A DNA stretch of 64,000 nt from Datisca glomerata. Taxonomy: Eukaryota; Streptophyta; Magnoliopsida; Cucurbitales; Datiscaceae. The stretch is from positions 481,251 through 545,250 of the forward strand of contig QANY01008030.1 in NCBI GenBank assembly GCA_003255025.1. The letters run 5' to 3'. Below, one piece after another: positions 50,501-61,488 of this stretch. A program made the position numbers and the translations under genes. The notes beneath the pieces were generated by a model that worked only from the letters and a program-made list of their open reading frames with translations, was not told the DNA's origin and made no database searches. The number at the start of each line of letters is the position of its first letter. Within the stretch, counting starts at the first letter, position 1.

Positions 50501-50660
50501 TCCAAAGACGCAAACACTGGAACAAAAGAAAAGTTGTGTGAGTGAGAAGCAATGAGACAAACGGAATAGATTGATCTTACCCGAGAAAGTGTGAGAAGTG
50601 TAGAGTGAGAAAAAGTTTCGCCTTTAGATGGTAGTCTAGTGGAGCTGAAACGCTCTCTGA
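38540..50660 (-). CDS. TIGR01589 plant-specific domain protein, exons over 12 kb
   Basis: Three coding exons recognised, read right to left: 48509-48404 (VQTLIKRCLQLYMNPKEVA), 40148-39966 (VWQKLEAEHQEFFDAYYLRL, then KNQITEFNRLLEQQ), 39018-38540 (GPVVKQETMHHVV, later LSDLTADFSQSSG, then stop). Phases fit at both junctions (1/2 and 1/2) and all sites are GT-AG. The first two exons together form the ~57-residue TIGR01589 domain, plant-specific and of unknown function. The domain usually sits near the N-terminus. Two noncoding 5' exons are likely: one ending at 50581 (donor CGG|GTAAGA) and 50516-50408 (donor GTT|GTAAGT). The exon with the start codon, between 50408 and 48509, was not found. The 8,255-base intron holds two LTR retrotransposons. 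The gene has no broken frame in the exons seen. The C-terminus may be short if a donor after TTCAG is used. Confidence 0.72.
39378..39399. repeat. Near-perfect 22-base palindrome
   Basis: AGGCTCAGGCGAGCGCCTAGCC folds on itself with one bulged base. Similar GGCGAGCGCCT palindromes are common in dispersed plant repeats. It lies in the intron between the last two recognised exons. Confidence 0.5.
39754..39930. repeat. Inverted repeat in the intron before the last exon
   Basis: GTGCATCAGTTCTTAGTTCT (about 39760) has its inverted counterpart AGAACTAAGAACTGATGCAC (about 39904). Arms of ~32 bases differ at about three positions and the spacer is ~110 bases. It could fold into a hairpin in the pre-mRNA, or be a small MITE. 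Confidence 0.7.
40203..42520 (+). mobile_element. Small non-autonomous LTR retrotransposon (gag-like remnant only)
   Basis: LTRs at 40208-40591 and 42000-42515 start TGATGAAGAAT/TGGTGAAGAAT and end GCATCA. They share TATATGACTAGGTATT-like, GGCAGACTTGATGAATTGAA and ATTATCCCTCCTC blocks. Flanks CATAA (40203) and CATGA (42516) agree at 4 of 5 bases, giving a probable target duplication. The primer site TGGTATGAAAGCC (40595) resembles tRNA-Met complement, and the purine run AAGTGGTGAGAA precedes the 3' LTR. The 1.4 kb interior has a gag-like stretch (MVKFFDYFNI, EKISVASWGLYGSIENWL, 41033-41115) and scraps but no pol. The second LTR is longer because of a LINE insertion. It is nested in the large intron of the TIGR01589-domain gene, in the opposite orientation. 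Confidence 0.8.
42195..42342 (+). mobile_element. 5'-truncated LINE tail inserted in the 3' LTR
   Basis: The other LTR lacks this insert. It is flanked by an 18-base direct repeat, ATATATATAGGCTAAGGG, once before (ending about 42209) and once after (ending about 42342). The inserted text reads TAGTTTCCACTAGGATGGC, then TTTGTACCTATCC, then TACCAAAAAACA. A long variable target duplication and an A-rich 3' end fit target-primed integration of a LINE. Confidence 0.72.
42948..47807 (-). mobile_element. Ty1/copia LTR retrotransposon with very short LTRs
   Basis: Short LTRs at 42953-43093 (3') and 47661-47802 (5', since the element reads right to left), 141-142 bases each. On the minus strand they start TGTTGGATAATATT/TGTAGGATAATATT and end CTAGT. 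The primer site TGGTATCAGAGCC directly abuts the 5' LTR (47660 downward), and the polypurine tract TTGAGGGGGAG abuts the 3' LTR (43094 on). Flanks GGAAT and AGAAT match at 4 of 5. The two LTRs differ at about 11-12 of 141 positions, so the insertion is old. It lies in the same orientation as the TIGR01589-domain gene whose intron it fills. The leader (47620-47650) contains GGTTAGGGTTAGAGTTAGGG, telomere-like by chance. Confidence 0.93.
43198..47308 (-). pseudogene. copia gag-pol polyprotein, decayed
   Basis: Reads right to left. Gag (from ATG 47308) has LNGRNFVAWSRSLKLFL and DLWKALTAMYAYSRNEARY. CCHC knuckle CHHCGNNCHIKDTC (about 46535-46576). Protease WILNSGANDHMTG (about 46240-46266). The GAG-pre-integrase/integrase part has MWHARLGHVNF, HSDVRGPSHV, YVTFIDDFSR and IRSDNGG (45837-45440). 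RT has RYKACLVAKGFTQ, then HQMDGKNAFLNGDL (44525-44260) and LYVDDIILTGDD (about 44045). RNase H has SCFTDADYAGSKTDRRSTSG, YAEAEYRAMA and LYCDNKSALMLA (43560-43300). Many frame changes and stops occur, including one between RT and the RNase H region near 43930. The expected catalytic Asp of the protease is Asn (codon 46255-46257). Confidence 0.92.
47803..50407 (-). other. Introns of the TIGR01589-domain gene
   Basis: Apart from the exon at 48509-48404 I see no coding exon. A (GA)n microsatellite lies at 49070-49093. The start-codon exon of the gene should be here but was not identified. Confidence 0.5.
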
Positions 50661-51290
50661 AGTCTGAACAACTTTTTCTAAAGCAAGTATTGAGTGCAGT
50701 AAAAAGATTTCGGTCATTTTCCAGAAATTCTTATGGGCAGTTTAACATGGGTTAAACAATAATGCAGGAAAGGTTAAGTTATTGAAAAAAATTTAATGAT
50801 AAAATTTTAAATTTTTTTTGAGATAGACATATTTAATAACACATGATTAATTTAAAAAGTTACTGAAAAATTAAGATTACTTTATTTGATATAATATGAG
50901 ACTTGAGAAAGTTATCGAGAAAATTGAGTAAAATTGTTTGAAAAGTTATATGAAATATTAAGAGTAATTAAATTAATAAATATTTATTATTTTTTAGCGA
51001 GTATTATTTATATATTCTAATACAAGACGATATCGTAAATTAGTTATTTATTATCGTCACCAATAAAAATAAATCTACTATTTTTTTACTACACCAAAAA
51101 TAAAAATATATTTTTACATAAATTGTACAAATCAATTCAACATAGTTAAATAAAGAGATAAAAAATACACACACCTCTAAAATATCTCCCCCACTTTCAG
51201 AAACAAAATGTATGTATCTTCATCCTCACTTTACCGAAGCCTTTGACTCCTCGGATTAGAAAAAGATATGGGTTTCCTCCGAGCTCGTCT
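50661..51290. other. Upstream spacer of the TIGR01589-domain gene
   Basis: Very AT-rich to about 51180, then less so. The minus-strand gene promoter should lie at 50660-51000. No clear TATA box could be chosen. Confidence 0.4.
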
Positions 51291-51420
51291 GAGCTCATTC
51301 GTCTTCTCACTCTCTCTTGTATGAGCTCGTTCGTCTTCTCTCTCTCGTTTGAGCTCGTTCGTCTTCTCTCTCTCGTTTGAGCTCGTTAGTCTTCTCTCTC
51401 TCGTTTGAGCTCGTTCATCT
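51291..51420 (+). repeat. 28-base minisatellite
   Basis: Unit GAGCTCGTTCGTCTTCTCTC TCTCGTTT in 28-base steps at 51323, 51351 and 51379, preceded by a 32-base variant at 51291 and followed by a partial copy at 51407. A CT-rich microsatellite (about 51450-51500) follows. It looks like part of a leader or promoter, but no coding exon was recognised after it. Confidence 0.9.
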
Positions 51421-54400
51421 ACACTTCTTCAACTCCAGACAGATTCGTCTTATCTCTTTCTCTCTCTCTCTATCTCTATCTCTCTATCTCTCTCTCTATT
51501 TTTCAGAAGCAATCAATTACTAGAATCAAAGTTGCAGAAAAAATTTATCTACTATAGTCTTATCTCTATTTTTCTTCTCTCTCTCGGGCCTTCTTCTCAA
51601 AATACACCCACTTTGAAACTGTGAATCAGATCTTCGAAATGAAACCTTCTTCTCTCTTTCTCGGGTTTAGACTTTGAATTTGTTAAGGAACTGTAATATT
51701 CTTTCCTTATAAAAAAATCTGAATGGTTGGATTTAAATTTACCGTATCAAGAAATTAGAAGTTTTTAATTTCTGAATGGTTGGATTTCTTAGTTTAGATC
51801 GCATTATGAAGTTGCTCTCTCTCTGATATCTCTCTATTATCTCTCTCTACTAAAAGAGTGTGAAGGAAAAAGATTGTATATTTCTTAATTTTGCATGATA
51901 GATCGTATTATGAAGTTTACCCTATCATTTTATTTTTGTAGATATTCATCAGATGTTGCCCTCTAAAAAGAAAAATTTGTTTGCTTCGATTAACTATTTT
52001 GAGATGTTAAACCAAGTAACATTGTTGATTATCTTGTAGTTCACTATTAGGCATTTGCAAACCTGATGTGTATATTTGTGTGTGTATACGACTATTAGGT
52101 GTATGTAATTGGAAGTGTATGTTTGTGTATGTATATCACTATTAGGTGTATGTAAATCTAGTCGAAAAAAAGGACCATGTTTTTTGTTCTTATGAAATAT
52201 AATGGTTACTGCTTTCAAGTTTCTTATCCTTGTACTATATATTGCCTTTAAATTTTGATTGAACACAAGATAGTGTCATAGATATGTAAATAGTATATTA
52301 GTACTGCAAGTTTTCTACAGTTTACTATGGTTATCAATTTTCTTCCGCTCTGACTAGAACAGGCAAAATATTTTGGTTCTAGCACAGGAACAAAACAAAA
52401 TAAAGATGCACATTTTTGTTATATTTCGGTTAAATATATTCTAAAGCTGATAATAAATGATTGAGAGAAACCCCTCATCCCTCATGGCTCCATCCCACTA
52501 GTCTGATCCTCCATACAAAAAATGAAATTTGATAAACAATCCAGTTATAGTCTCATTTTTATAATTTATTATTTTTTAAACATTGATAGCTTATGAATAA
52601 TATTTATTGTAGGGAAGGAAATAATTTTTAATTTTGAAAAATATTTGATATTATTAACATTTATTTTAATTATTTAAATTTTATATTATGCATATATGAA
52701 GAGCTTATATATCATTAATTCAAACATGATATTGTATTTCATTCATTCCAATTAACGTACATATCTTAATCTCACGGGACGACTTCAATACGAGTTTGCG
52801 GATGAAGGACAGAAGGGATGAAAAAAATCTCAAAACTCGATATCGGGACCGGTTTGGTTCCACCAGTACTGGAAGAAGATATGACGAGATTCTAATATCA
52901 GGATATTTTATGACACTTTTGTGAGACTTTGGTCTTGAAACAAAATAATCAAAATTAAGTATGATTAATTGAAAGAAATAATTATATTTTTATGGAGGTT
53001 TGAGAAAGTAAAAGTTATTTTTAAAAATGTATAAGATGAGTAAGTGAGTTGAAAAAGTTATTTCGTAATAGATTTTTTAGGTGAAGTGGTAGGGAAAGTA
53101 ATGTGTGATTATTATTTAACGAGCCTAAATAACTTTCTCATGACAAATGAGAATACTTATAATAAACATGAGAAAGTGTTTGAAAATAAGTTTACCATCA
53201 ACTTTACTAAGGGGAAAGCTCATACCAAATTACCCCTTAGTGCCATATAACATAAGAAATACATAATACTTAACTAATTATATAGGTTAAATTCAAATCC
53301 TAACCATAAACTTTCGCTGACTAATAATTTATATTAATGAACTCTAACTAACATGAATAATTTTATTCCATGAACTTTCAAAATGAGTAAGTTCACTTAT
53401 TTTCATCCATTTTACAAGGTCTCATACAATCTCCATTTGGCATTTTTAACCCAAAAAAAGTTAAAAATTCAATTCATACTCATAAACTCTCACTTCTAGG
53501 GAATTTACACTCATAAAATTTAAAATGAGCAGAACCATCCCATAAAGTTTCTGAATAGGTAATATTAATCACCTCATTTGATTTTTCACTACGTTACAGG
53601 AATCCAACTTTTTTTTCTTTAACTCCACTTTAGGGAAATCCTGAGTGAAAATCTCTCTAACCCACCTAAAAATTGGAGTTGAATCCCTCTAAAATAGTTA
53701 AAAAATCAAACATGGTAGAGTTAGTTTTTATTCATAATGTGAGATTAAAGAAAATTTGGGGCAAATCTCTATTAGTTAAACAAACTATTATAAAAATTTT
53801 GTCTGATTTTTTATTCAAATGTTAGTTAAACAAAAAAATTACATTAAGAGAGAGGACTAAAATTCCATTAAGAGAGGGCTAAAAATAAAGTTCCAGTGAG
53901 AGAGAGATCCAGAGAGAAAGAGTGAGCGAGATAGAAAGATACAACTAAAATAGAGAGAAATCCTTAAAATTGCAAACATGGTAAAAAAGGTAACATAAAA
54001 AAATAATATTCTAACTCGGCTATATTTGCAAATATATCTAAAACAAAAAGGTAAATTTGCGGAATAGACAACTTTTAGGGTTGGTGTTTTAAGAAATAAC
54101 AGTTTTTTAAAAGTTTTAGGTAAATAGCAAGTTTCCATAACCGTCAATAATTTTACACCAAAATGACTCTAATCTAAATATGGTATTTAAGGATTTTCAG
54201 GCAAATCAGTGATAGATAAATGATATACCAATATGGAATGTGCTTAATTTGATGAGGTAGTTAATGCTCACAATATTTTTAAAAATTAAAAACCATTAAC
54301 TACTCAATCAAACCTTGAACATTTTGAAATCCACTACAATCCCGCTCAAAATACGTTGGAAAACGCCTATCACCTATTTCTTAAAAAAATGAAAAAGAAA

Positions 54401-54770
54401 ACTGTCATTATCACTAATCAAATCATCTCAAATAAAAAACATCCATCAATCAACCATAAAAAAGACTAAAACATAACAAGCTTTTCAAGTAGAACCGTAA
54501 AATCAATGATTAAAGCATTCCAGGAAGAAAATGAAAGATCGAAGCCTTCAACCAGACTACTTGCAATACCTTTCCAGTAAGAGTTCAAAGCCATCAATGA
54601 ATAATTGATTTTGGCTATGGTTAATAGTATATTAATATGAAAGTTTCATGATTTATGAGAAAATCTACATCTATATATGATTATTTTCTTATTGGTTAAT
54701 AGATGATTGAACATTAAATTGTCATTCACATTGGTTGTATCAAGTAATCAATGGTTGATATATTCAACGG
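51421..54770. other. AT-rich intergenic stretch
   Basis: 51421-51990 is pyrimidine-rich with ATCTTCGAAATGAAACC-like leader text. 52055-52155 has two loose copies of ACTATTAGGTGTATGTAA and TGTGTATGTATA. 53860-53940 is GA-rich. The rest is AT-rich. The 90-96-codon minus frames here show no known domain and low-complexity composition. I cannot support a gene. Confidence 0.45.
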
Positions 54771-55077
54771 TAAATAGTATAATATCCGTGCTATGCACGA
54801 GATTGAAAAAATAAAAAAGATAAGTGTTTTAATTGAGATGTAAATCCTAGAATTTTAATAGATATCAATATTTGTATTTTTTTTGTTACAAAATTAGACT
54901 ACTTTTGAAGAACGGGAATACACAAATATATTATGTAATTATCTTATATAAAAGTATCTTATACTAATTCAAACAATACATTAAGATAGAACACTATTAA
55001 AAGACATTAAATTTCACGTACGATGAATGCATCATAATCATGTTCATCAAACATTGAATTTAAGCTTCACATCCGTG

Positions 55078-55305
55078 TACCTTTTAAAGTTTACTGAAGA
55101 CCTCTTTGTAAGTCATTTTTTTTGTGTAACCTTGAAAACGCTAAATCTTCATCGTCTAGTACAATGAATAACATAATGAGAATTTTATAAAAATATATGT
55201 ATAAAAAGGTTTGGATATAAAGATTTTAATTTTCCATACCTTTTAAAGGTTATTGAAGACCTCTTTGTAAATGATATTTTTGGTGTAACCTTCAAAATGT
55301 TTCTC
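55078..55305 (-). repeat. Duplicated last segment of the helicase gene
   Basis: On the plus strand TACCTTTTAAAG, GAAGACCTCTTTGTAA and GTGTAACCTT occur at 55078-55140 and again at 55238-55297. Both translate on the minus strand to GYTKxxxYKEVF-xx-L followed by a stop. The helicase tail is thus present twice, ~160 bases apart. Only the right copy is joined to the rest of the gene. Confidence 0.8.
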
Positions 55306-56900
55306 ATCTTTTACAATTAAAAATTTAAGTCCTTCTAGTGTTGTAACTCTATCTGCAATAACATAGAGTTGTCCATGGCTGAAATACTGGTCTTGGTAAA
55401 TATACTCCAACATGATTAAGAGATTGGCCTTGGCTCTTGTTTATAGTCATGGCATAGCATACTTTCAATGGGCATTGTCTTCTTTTCAATACGAAGGGTC
55501 GCTTTGATTCAGTAGAGTTGTGTATGATTCTTGGTATCAAGACTTTTGTGCAAACTTTGTTGCCAATAATGATCTCACCTTCAATTATATAATCACCCAA
55601 ATCAATATCGATCTTGTTTCGTTGCACATTCCTGATGATAGATTAATATTTCTTAGTAGTATAACTGGCACTTTCACTTTTAGATGCAACGTATGATTTG
55701 GTACCCTAGAGAATTTTAGTTTGTTTAAAAACACAAATGGGTACATTAAATCTTGTCAAGCAGTATCCTTTGACCCTGTACATGTTTCATCACAACTTCT
55801 GTATATTATCGTCGCGCCTTGAATCATGTTGAACATATAATCATTGACTTCATCGATTGTGTCATTTAATGGTGTCAGAATAGCTCTTTCTTTAAAATAC
55901 TCCTCATTATGTCGTTGTCTTTCAAAATTTGGGTGGGTGCTTCTAACTATACTTTCAATCGAATTGTCATAATCTTCAATGAGGTACTTTCCAGGATTTT
56001 TTATCCAAGTTTTTTCGTCTTCATCATCTCTTGCTATAGCTGTTATTTTACCATCACCAAGCTCCAGTACCCATTTGTTGAACTCTTTTTTTAATTGGTA
56101 AATAACTTCAAGCCCTGAAGTTTCATTTACTCTCATATTTTTCGAAAGCATAAAGACTTTGCATTCGTTCCATAAAATATGATCTATTTATTGTAGATTG
56201 AACAACATCTTGTCTTCTTCCTTTTACAACCACTAGTAATATTTGACGAAAATCACCTCCAAGAAGTATTGCTATACCCAAAAGGTTTTGTAAAAGCTAT
56301 ATTGTCTTTAAGTCCTTTTATATCTCTAAGACTTTTGTCTACTGCCTCAAATGTAAATTTATGATCCAGTGGTGCTTCATCTCATATAATCGGTCTTTGG
56401 CAAATTAAGCAGCTAATTGACTCCCTTGTTTAATCCCACATATTTGGTTCTCAAATAATTCAATAGGTATGTCAAACCTACTATGAGTTATTCTTCCTCC
56501 TAGAAGTAGAAGTGAAGCGATTCCTATTTTATTACCAAACTAAGAGTTAAAGGTTGAAACTATTGTGTTAGTGAATGAAATATATATATATATATTTCAT
56601 GGATGTTAACTTCAAGATGCACTATAAGTAGGGAAAGTTTCTAAGTGTATTTGAATGTATAATAAGTTGAAAATGCACTATAGGTAGGGAAAGTTTGTAA
56701 ATGTATATGAATGTATAATAAGTTTGAAATATAAAAGTAAACTAATTTAATATATAATGTGATGTTTACCTGATGAAGCCACTACAAGAACTACTTTTAT
56801 TTCTGATCTCAACTTCGCATTGAGGGTTCTATATAGAAAAGTTTTTCCAGTCCTTTATTATGAGATCTCAGCTTCACAATCTTCTCCTTTATTCCTCATA
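55243..56900 (-). pseudogene. Helitron PIF1-like helicase, partial and broken
   Basis: Read right to left. P-loop text GKTFLYRTLNAKLRSE (about 56850-56800), then a donor TCATCAG|GTAAAC and an intron of about 230 bases. Next IGIASLLLLGGR, SRFDIPIE and KQGSQLAA (56560-56400), LLGGDFRQILLVVVKGRRQD (about 56270-56210), SKNMRVN (56148), ILTPLNDTIDEVNDYMFNMI (about 55890-55820), RRQCPLKVCYAMTINKSQGQ (55490-55430, the late helicase motif) and the end VTTLEGLKFLIVKDEKHF, stop at 55243. In Helitrons this is the 5'-3' helicase that unwinds DNA during rolling-circle transfer. Frameshifts occur near 56155, 55760 and 55385, and stops near 56400. The N-terminal Rep part is absent. Confidence 0.85.
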
Positions 56901-57129
56901 GTTCGGAAATTATGTTGATATGAGATACAGGTTTAAGCATAACGTTCTTTAATTAATGTTCTTCAATTCTTTAATTTGTGATGGTTTTTACTCATCAATG
57001 CAGTAAACAAAGCAACAATGCACTTGCCAATGTAACGGAAAACGCTAATGAGGAGATTCCATATGAAGAATATTATTTTTTAGAAACTAAAAAGTCATGG
57101 AAACTTCAAACATTTTCCTAAATTTAATT

Positions 57130-60110
57130 TATATTAACTACTCATAAATGGAGTCTCCACTAATTGTGTCTTCTTCACTGTTGATAGTATCTTCTTCACT
57201 GCTGGTAGTATTTTCTTCGTTGCTACAGTTTCTTCCTCTTTCTCCTTACCTTTAGCAATAAACCTACACCCAAAATTTAATTACGTATAATCATATATTT
57301 GGCATTTGTTCTTCTATAAGACTAAAGTATTTACTTTTACCTTCTCTTTTTGAAATGTTTATTTCTGAATGATGGACTTAGTTCTCCATCATTTTTCTTA
57401 TTTCCATCATATATATCTTTCTTTGATTTTGTTGACAAATCATGAGTCATTTGAATGAAGTAATCTGAAAATATTTACCTTAAAAGATTAACATCACCTA
57501 TATCACCTATATCAGTATCAGTAAGAATTTGAATAACAGTAAAACTTTATTTTTGAACTTTCCGATTAAATGATGTGATTTTAATATGAAATAAATTGTT
57601 ACTACCAATTAGATTTTGAATCAAGTAAGGTATAACTTTCTCCTTGAGATCATCCTGATATTATAAAGAATATAAATATTAAATTCAAAATAACTTACAC
57701 TCACAATCTAAGAATTAAATTATAAAAGGAGGATATATATATACACACACACGAAGAACTTAAGGCACTTTTGTCCAAAAGGCTCCCCACATTTATAAAA
57801 ATAATATTTTGACACATGATAGGAGTTAGATATGAATAGCTAGCAAACTTCGGAGTCTTTAGAATGAGTATGATAAATATTTTTTATGAGTTAAAAAATA
57901 AAACAATATTACTCATTAATTATTAAGTTGTTAATACTATTACTCATTAAATACTAATGGTTAATATAGTAAGTTAATCAACATTAAATTAACTCACACA
58001 ATTGTTAGTATTCTTTGAATAATTAAATGATACAGGAAGATCAAAGAAATGAAATGTTCTTCCCATTTTTTTATCTATTCAAAGGAATACTTGGGAAGTA
58101 AGCAAATTATAGATTTTTTTCTTATCATCACTGCTATATCTTCTTCAGTTTTTTTATTATATAAATTCACAATTACTTAACCAAAATTTTCAATGATGCA
58201 ATACAAAGGGTCGGCGAAGACATCGTCGGTTAAGTATTAACTACTACATTGATTGTTAGGTATTCATAATAATAAATATATCAATTTACTAATTTGTAAT
58301 TAATAAAATAAATTTTACAATTATAATTTTAATATTTTAGTTCTATAATTATTAATTAATTAATATTTTCTTAAATTTTCTTCATCTTCACACAATTGAG
58401 ACGTTGGAACTCCAAGCAGTTTCTCTGCTACTTGATCAAAAATAATAAACGTTGTTACAGCTACATCTTCAACCTCCACTTCCAAACGATACTTACATGA
58501 AAATTCTTTCACAATTATATTTTGATTTAAAAGTATATTTTAAAAAATTATTTACCAAGTCACAGGTTCGTCATACATGTGTCGCGTCTATATTTTGTCT
58601 CTGTAGGAGTTAACTTCCTTTTGCAGATGTTGCATGACACATGATACCAATTATTCTTAACAATGATTTTTTTATTGCTGCTAAGCATTAATAGGTAGAA
58701 TTCTATACAAATAAAGAAAATTGTATAAGTTAATAGATGTTTTTACCATCTACAATATCAATTTCAATAAAAGCAATAGGCTTATAGTTAATTTCATTCT
58801 CTTACCTCATCAAAAATTGGTTGAACAACATTTAATATTTCGGATATAGTTTTTCTAGATTCACAAATGTCCCTCTCGCTAGATCTCACTTGTCCAACTT
58901 TCAATGGAACTACACTTGAAATGCTTTCATTTTTCTCACTAAGACAAACAAAACGATCAATTTATATTAATGATTGAAGAAAATTTTAGAATAAAAAAAA
59001 ACATAAATGTGCTAACCTCAAATGTTTTTTGAGCTCATCAACCTCATAAATCTCAGGATTAATGATATTTTGGTAGATCTCGACTTTGACATAGAAATAG
59101 AACCTACAACCAATGTTTCAATTTGAACTCATCTGAAAAGTTTATTATTGAAGTTAAGAAATAAACGAACTTACTCATATAATTCTTCACGATTGTAGAA
59201 GTAAGCACGCCAACACAATATTTGTCGATGCGACCAGATTTTTGTAGTTTGTATTGTTGAATAAAGTCATCCCATAAAGTGATCCTTATTGTGTTTGATC
59301 CACGAACGAAATCAAATAAGTGAAAAATCTCTCTATAAAAGATAAAATGATTGTGATTTAAAAAGTTCAAGCTCTTTACCTTGAATTCAATAATTCAACT
59401 ATCATTGTTTCTACTTTAACTCCTCCTAACTTCTTTTTGTCGGACTTCACTTTCCCCAATTATTTGACCAACAACATCTATATGAGAAACTTATCAAGTC
59501 AAAAATTATAAATTCAAGTAAAATCATATAACAAAAGTGCAGGGGAAAGTTTTTTCGTTAATTACCTGTGAGGATGTAACCCTTACCAACACAATCTTGT
59601 AATTGTAAGTCTAAGAACTCAAATTTATGAATTGGGATGTTGGAGTCATCTAAAGGATCTTCTCTCACATGTGTTGTACCATACAATTGTAACATATATT
59701 TGTTGTCACCAACTATGCAATATCTTTCTTTGTTTGCAGTAGCAGAAAAAATTTTAAAGTAAAAATTGTTTCTTTCATGCAATATATCTCTAAAGCGATG
59801 TGCAATTTCGTATTGTATAGTAGCGTGAATGGAATTGAACTACAAACAAATAATATTGAAATAAAAAATCATCAATTTAATAGATAAGTATAGAAAAAGT
59901 GCAAAAATTTATACTCAAAAGATGGTTTTTACCTCTTCATCTGATAATACCATTTCGGTACTAATAAGTTCTTTGTTTTTCTTGACGTTAATCACATTTC
60001 ATAGTCTACATGTTCTAACTTTGATTTTCCAATCATCTCGCTTGGGGTCAAATTCCTTATAAGTTGGAAACTTTCACTTCTTAAATTTTTGTTCCTGAAG
60101 TTTAAAAAAT
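57130..60110 (-). pseudogene. Helitron RPA70-like single-strand DNA-binding gene
   Basis: Exon-like blocks, right to left: DDWKIKVRTCRL (about 60040, first OB fold); FKIFSATANKERYCIVGDNK and PIHKFEFLDLQLQDC (59780-59580); FDFVRGSNTIRITLWDDF (about 59320, second OB fold); VPLKVGQVRSSERD and RKTISEILNVVQPIFDE (58960-58820); WYHVSCNICKRKL with Cys pairs (about 58650-58600, zinc ribbon); CKYRLEVEVEDVAVTTF and VAEKLLGVPTSQL (58500-58390). The order matches replication protein A large subunit, which binds single-stranded DNA. Plant Helitrons often carry such RPA-like genes. Blocks are separated by AT-rich, intron-like DNA. A stop follows the CRL motif in one reading. Whether an intact protein can be spliced is unclear. 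A Lys-rich tail with short repeats (57240-57150) may be its end. Confidence 0.75.
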
Positions 60111-61410
60111 GAAAAAAATAATCTACTTTAAAATAATAAATTAAGTGAGTCAAAAAAATAAATGGTTAAATAAAGAAGATCATTTACTATCCTCTTAAAT
60201 TTTTTTCTCCAACTCTGCAAAAAACACACGAAAGAACAGTAAGCTTATTAAAAAAATATCAGCTGAAAATGCTATGCCACTACTAAATCCAGAATAAATA
60301 GCAGGATGCCATCAAGAAACATTTAAGTTCTAATACAAATAATCTTACTAAATTGGAAACAATGAAAGTTATAATCACATATTCTAGGAAAAAACATGGA
60401 AGAAGAATGTTGAATTGTTTGTATTTTCGCCTACTGAACGAATCCAAAATCTTTAAAACACAATAAAAATTAGAATCACAGAGTCTAGGAAAAACATGCA
60501 TTGAAACGGTAATTAGTGTAGGAAATTACCAAAGTGTATCATGATCTCTCAAAACAGTAAAATAGTGTAGTTTATAAAAGAAGAATGTTAAACTGTTTAT
60601 ATTCTCACCTACAAAACGGATAAAAAATCCTAAAAATTCAGTGAAAGATATAATCACATAGTCTAGAAAAAACATGCAATGAAGTTGTTATTAGAGTAGT
60701 AAGGTACTAAAGTGTATCCTAATATACAACACATAAATTCATCCCAAAACAGTAAAACATTGTCGTTTATGTAAGAAGAATGCTAATTTTTTTGTAATCC
60801 TACCTAACGGAAAAAGAAATCCTAAAAATATGTAGAGTAAACAACTATCGGATGAAAGAATGAGTAAAATTCAGAAATCACCGGTGATTTATAGGCTAAC
60901 CTCGTGCAATGATCCTCATGGGTAGAAGATGGAAAACGGATGTTGACATTATTGAAGGAGAGAGAAAAATGGAGAACGGATGAAGGAAAATTGAATGTAG
61001 AAGATGAATGATTGTAGAACAATAATCTAAAGGCAAAAGCTGATTTTGAAATTATTAACCATGAATATCATCTAATGAGAAAGGATGGAAAACGGATGGA
61101 AGAAACCCTAAATGAAAGGTTTGGAAGACGGTTGTTTGTCGAAGAAAGGGGGAAGAAGAAGGTGAAGCGTCATGTGTGAATATAGGTTGAAAGTTTCTCT
61201 AAACATAAATTGGGCTTGAAAATTCTCTAAGCATTAATGGGCTGCAAATGTTAATTATCAAAACAAATGTTATGTATTAAGCATGCCAGAGGGGTGTTTG
61301 TGTATTAAACGTAATGACAGTTTTTCTTTATATAAATCCATTAGTGTTTTTTTTTTCAAATCTATTATACATAAATCTATTAATATAATCTCAAGAGAGT
61401 ATCATAGGTT

Positions 61411-61488
61411 ATGACAACTTTTTTAATAAACACACACTACTTGGAATTCATTTTTTTTTTAAACATCTCCCTTAAAAATGAAAATACA
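61411..61488. other. Gap between Helitron and CACTA element
   Basis: About 80 bases of AT-rich DNA. The CACTA end is flanked by ACA, which may be one copy of its 3-base target duplication; the other lies outside the window. Confidence 0.4.

Larger units (their letters stand above)
54776..61410 (-). mobile_element. Decayed Helitron carrying RPA-like and helicase genes
   Basis: Two genes on the minus strand typical of plant Helitrons: an RPA70-like gene (upstream) and a PIF1-like helicase. The 3' end is proposed near 54776: on the minus strand a perfect stem CGTGC-ATA-GCACG (54787-54799) is followed about 10 bases on by CTAT, a near match to the canonical hairpin plus CTRR. The 5' end is less sure; minus-strand TCTCTTGAGATTATATTAAT near 61410 resembles known Helitron starts. 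Helitrons make no target duplication, so this cannot be checked that way. The Rep (HUH) nuclease domain was not found, so either the copy is deleted or it is non-autonomous. Confidence 0.7.

Noticed and set aside
53857..54147. 96-codon minus-strand frame with hydrophobic stretches
   Set aside because: No known domain, AT-rich low-complexity composition, no splice or promoter support.
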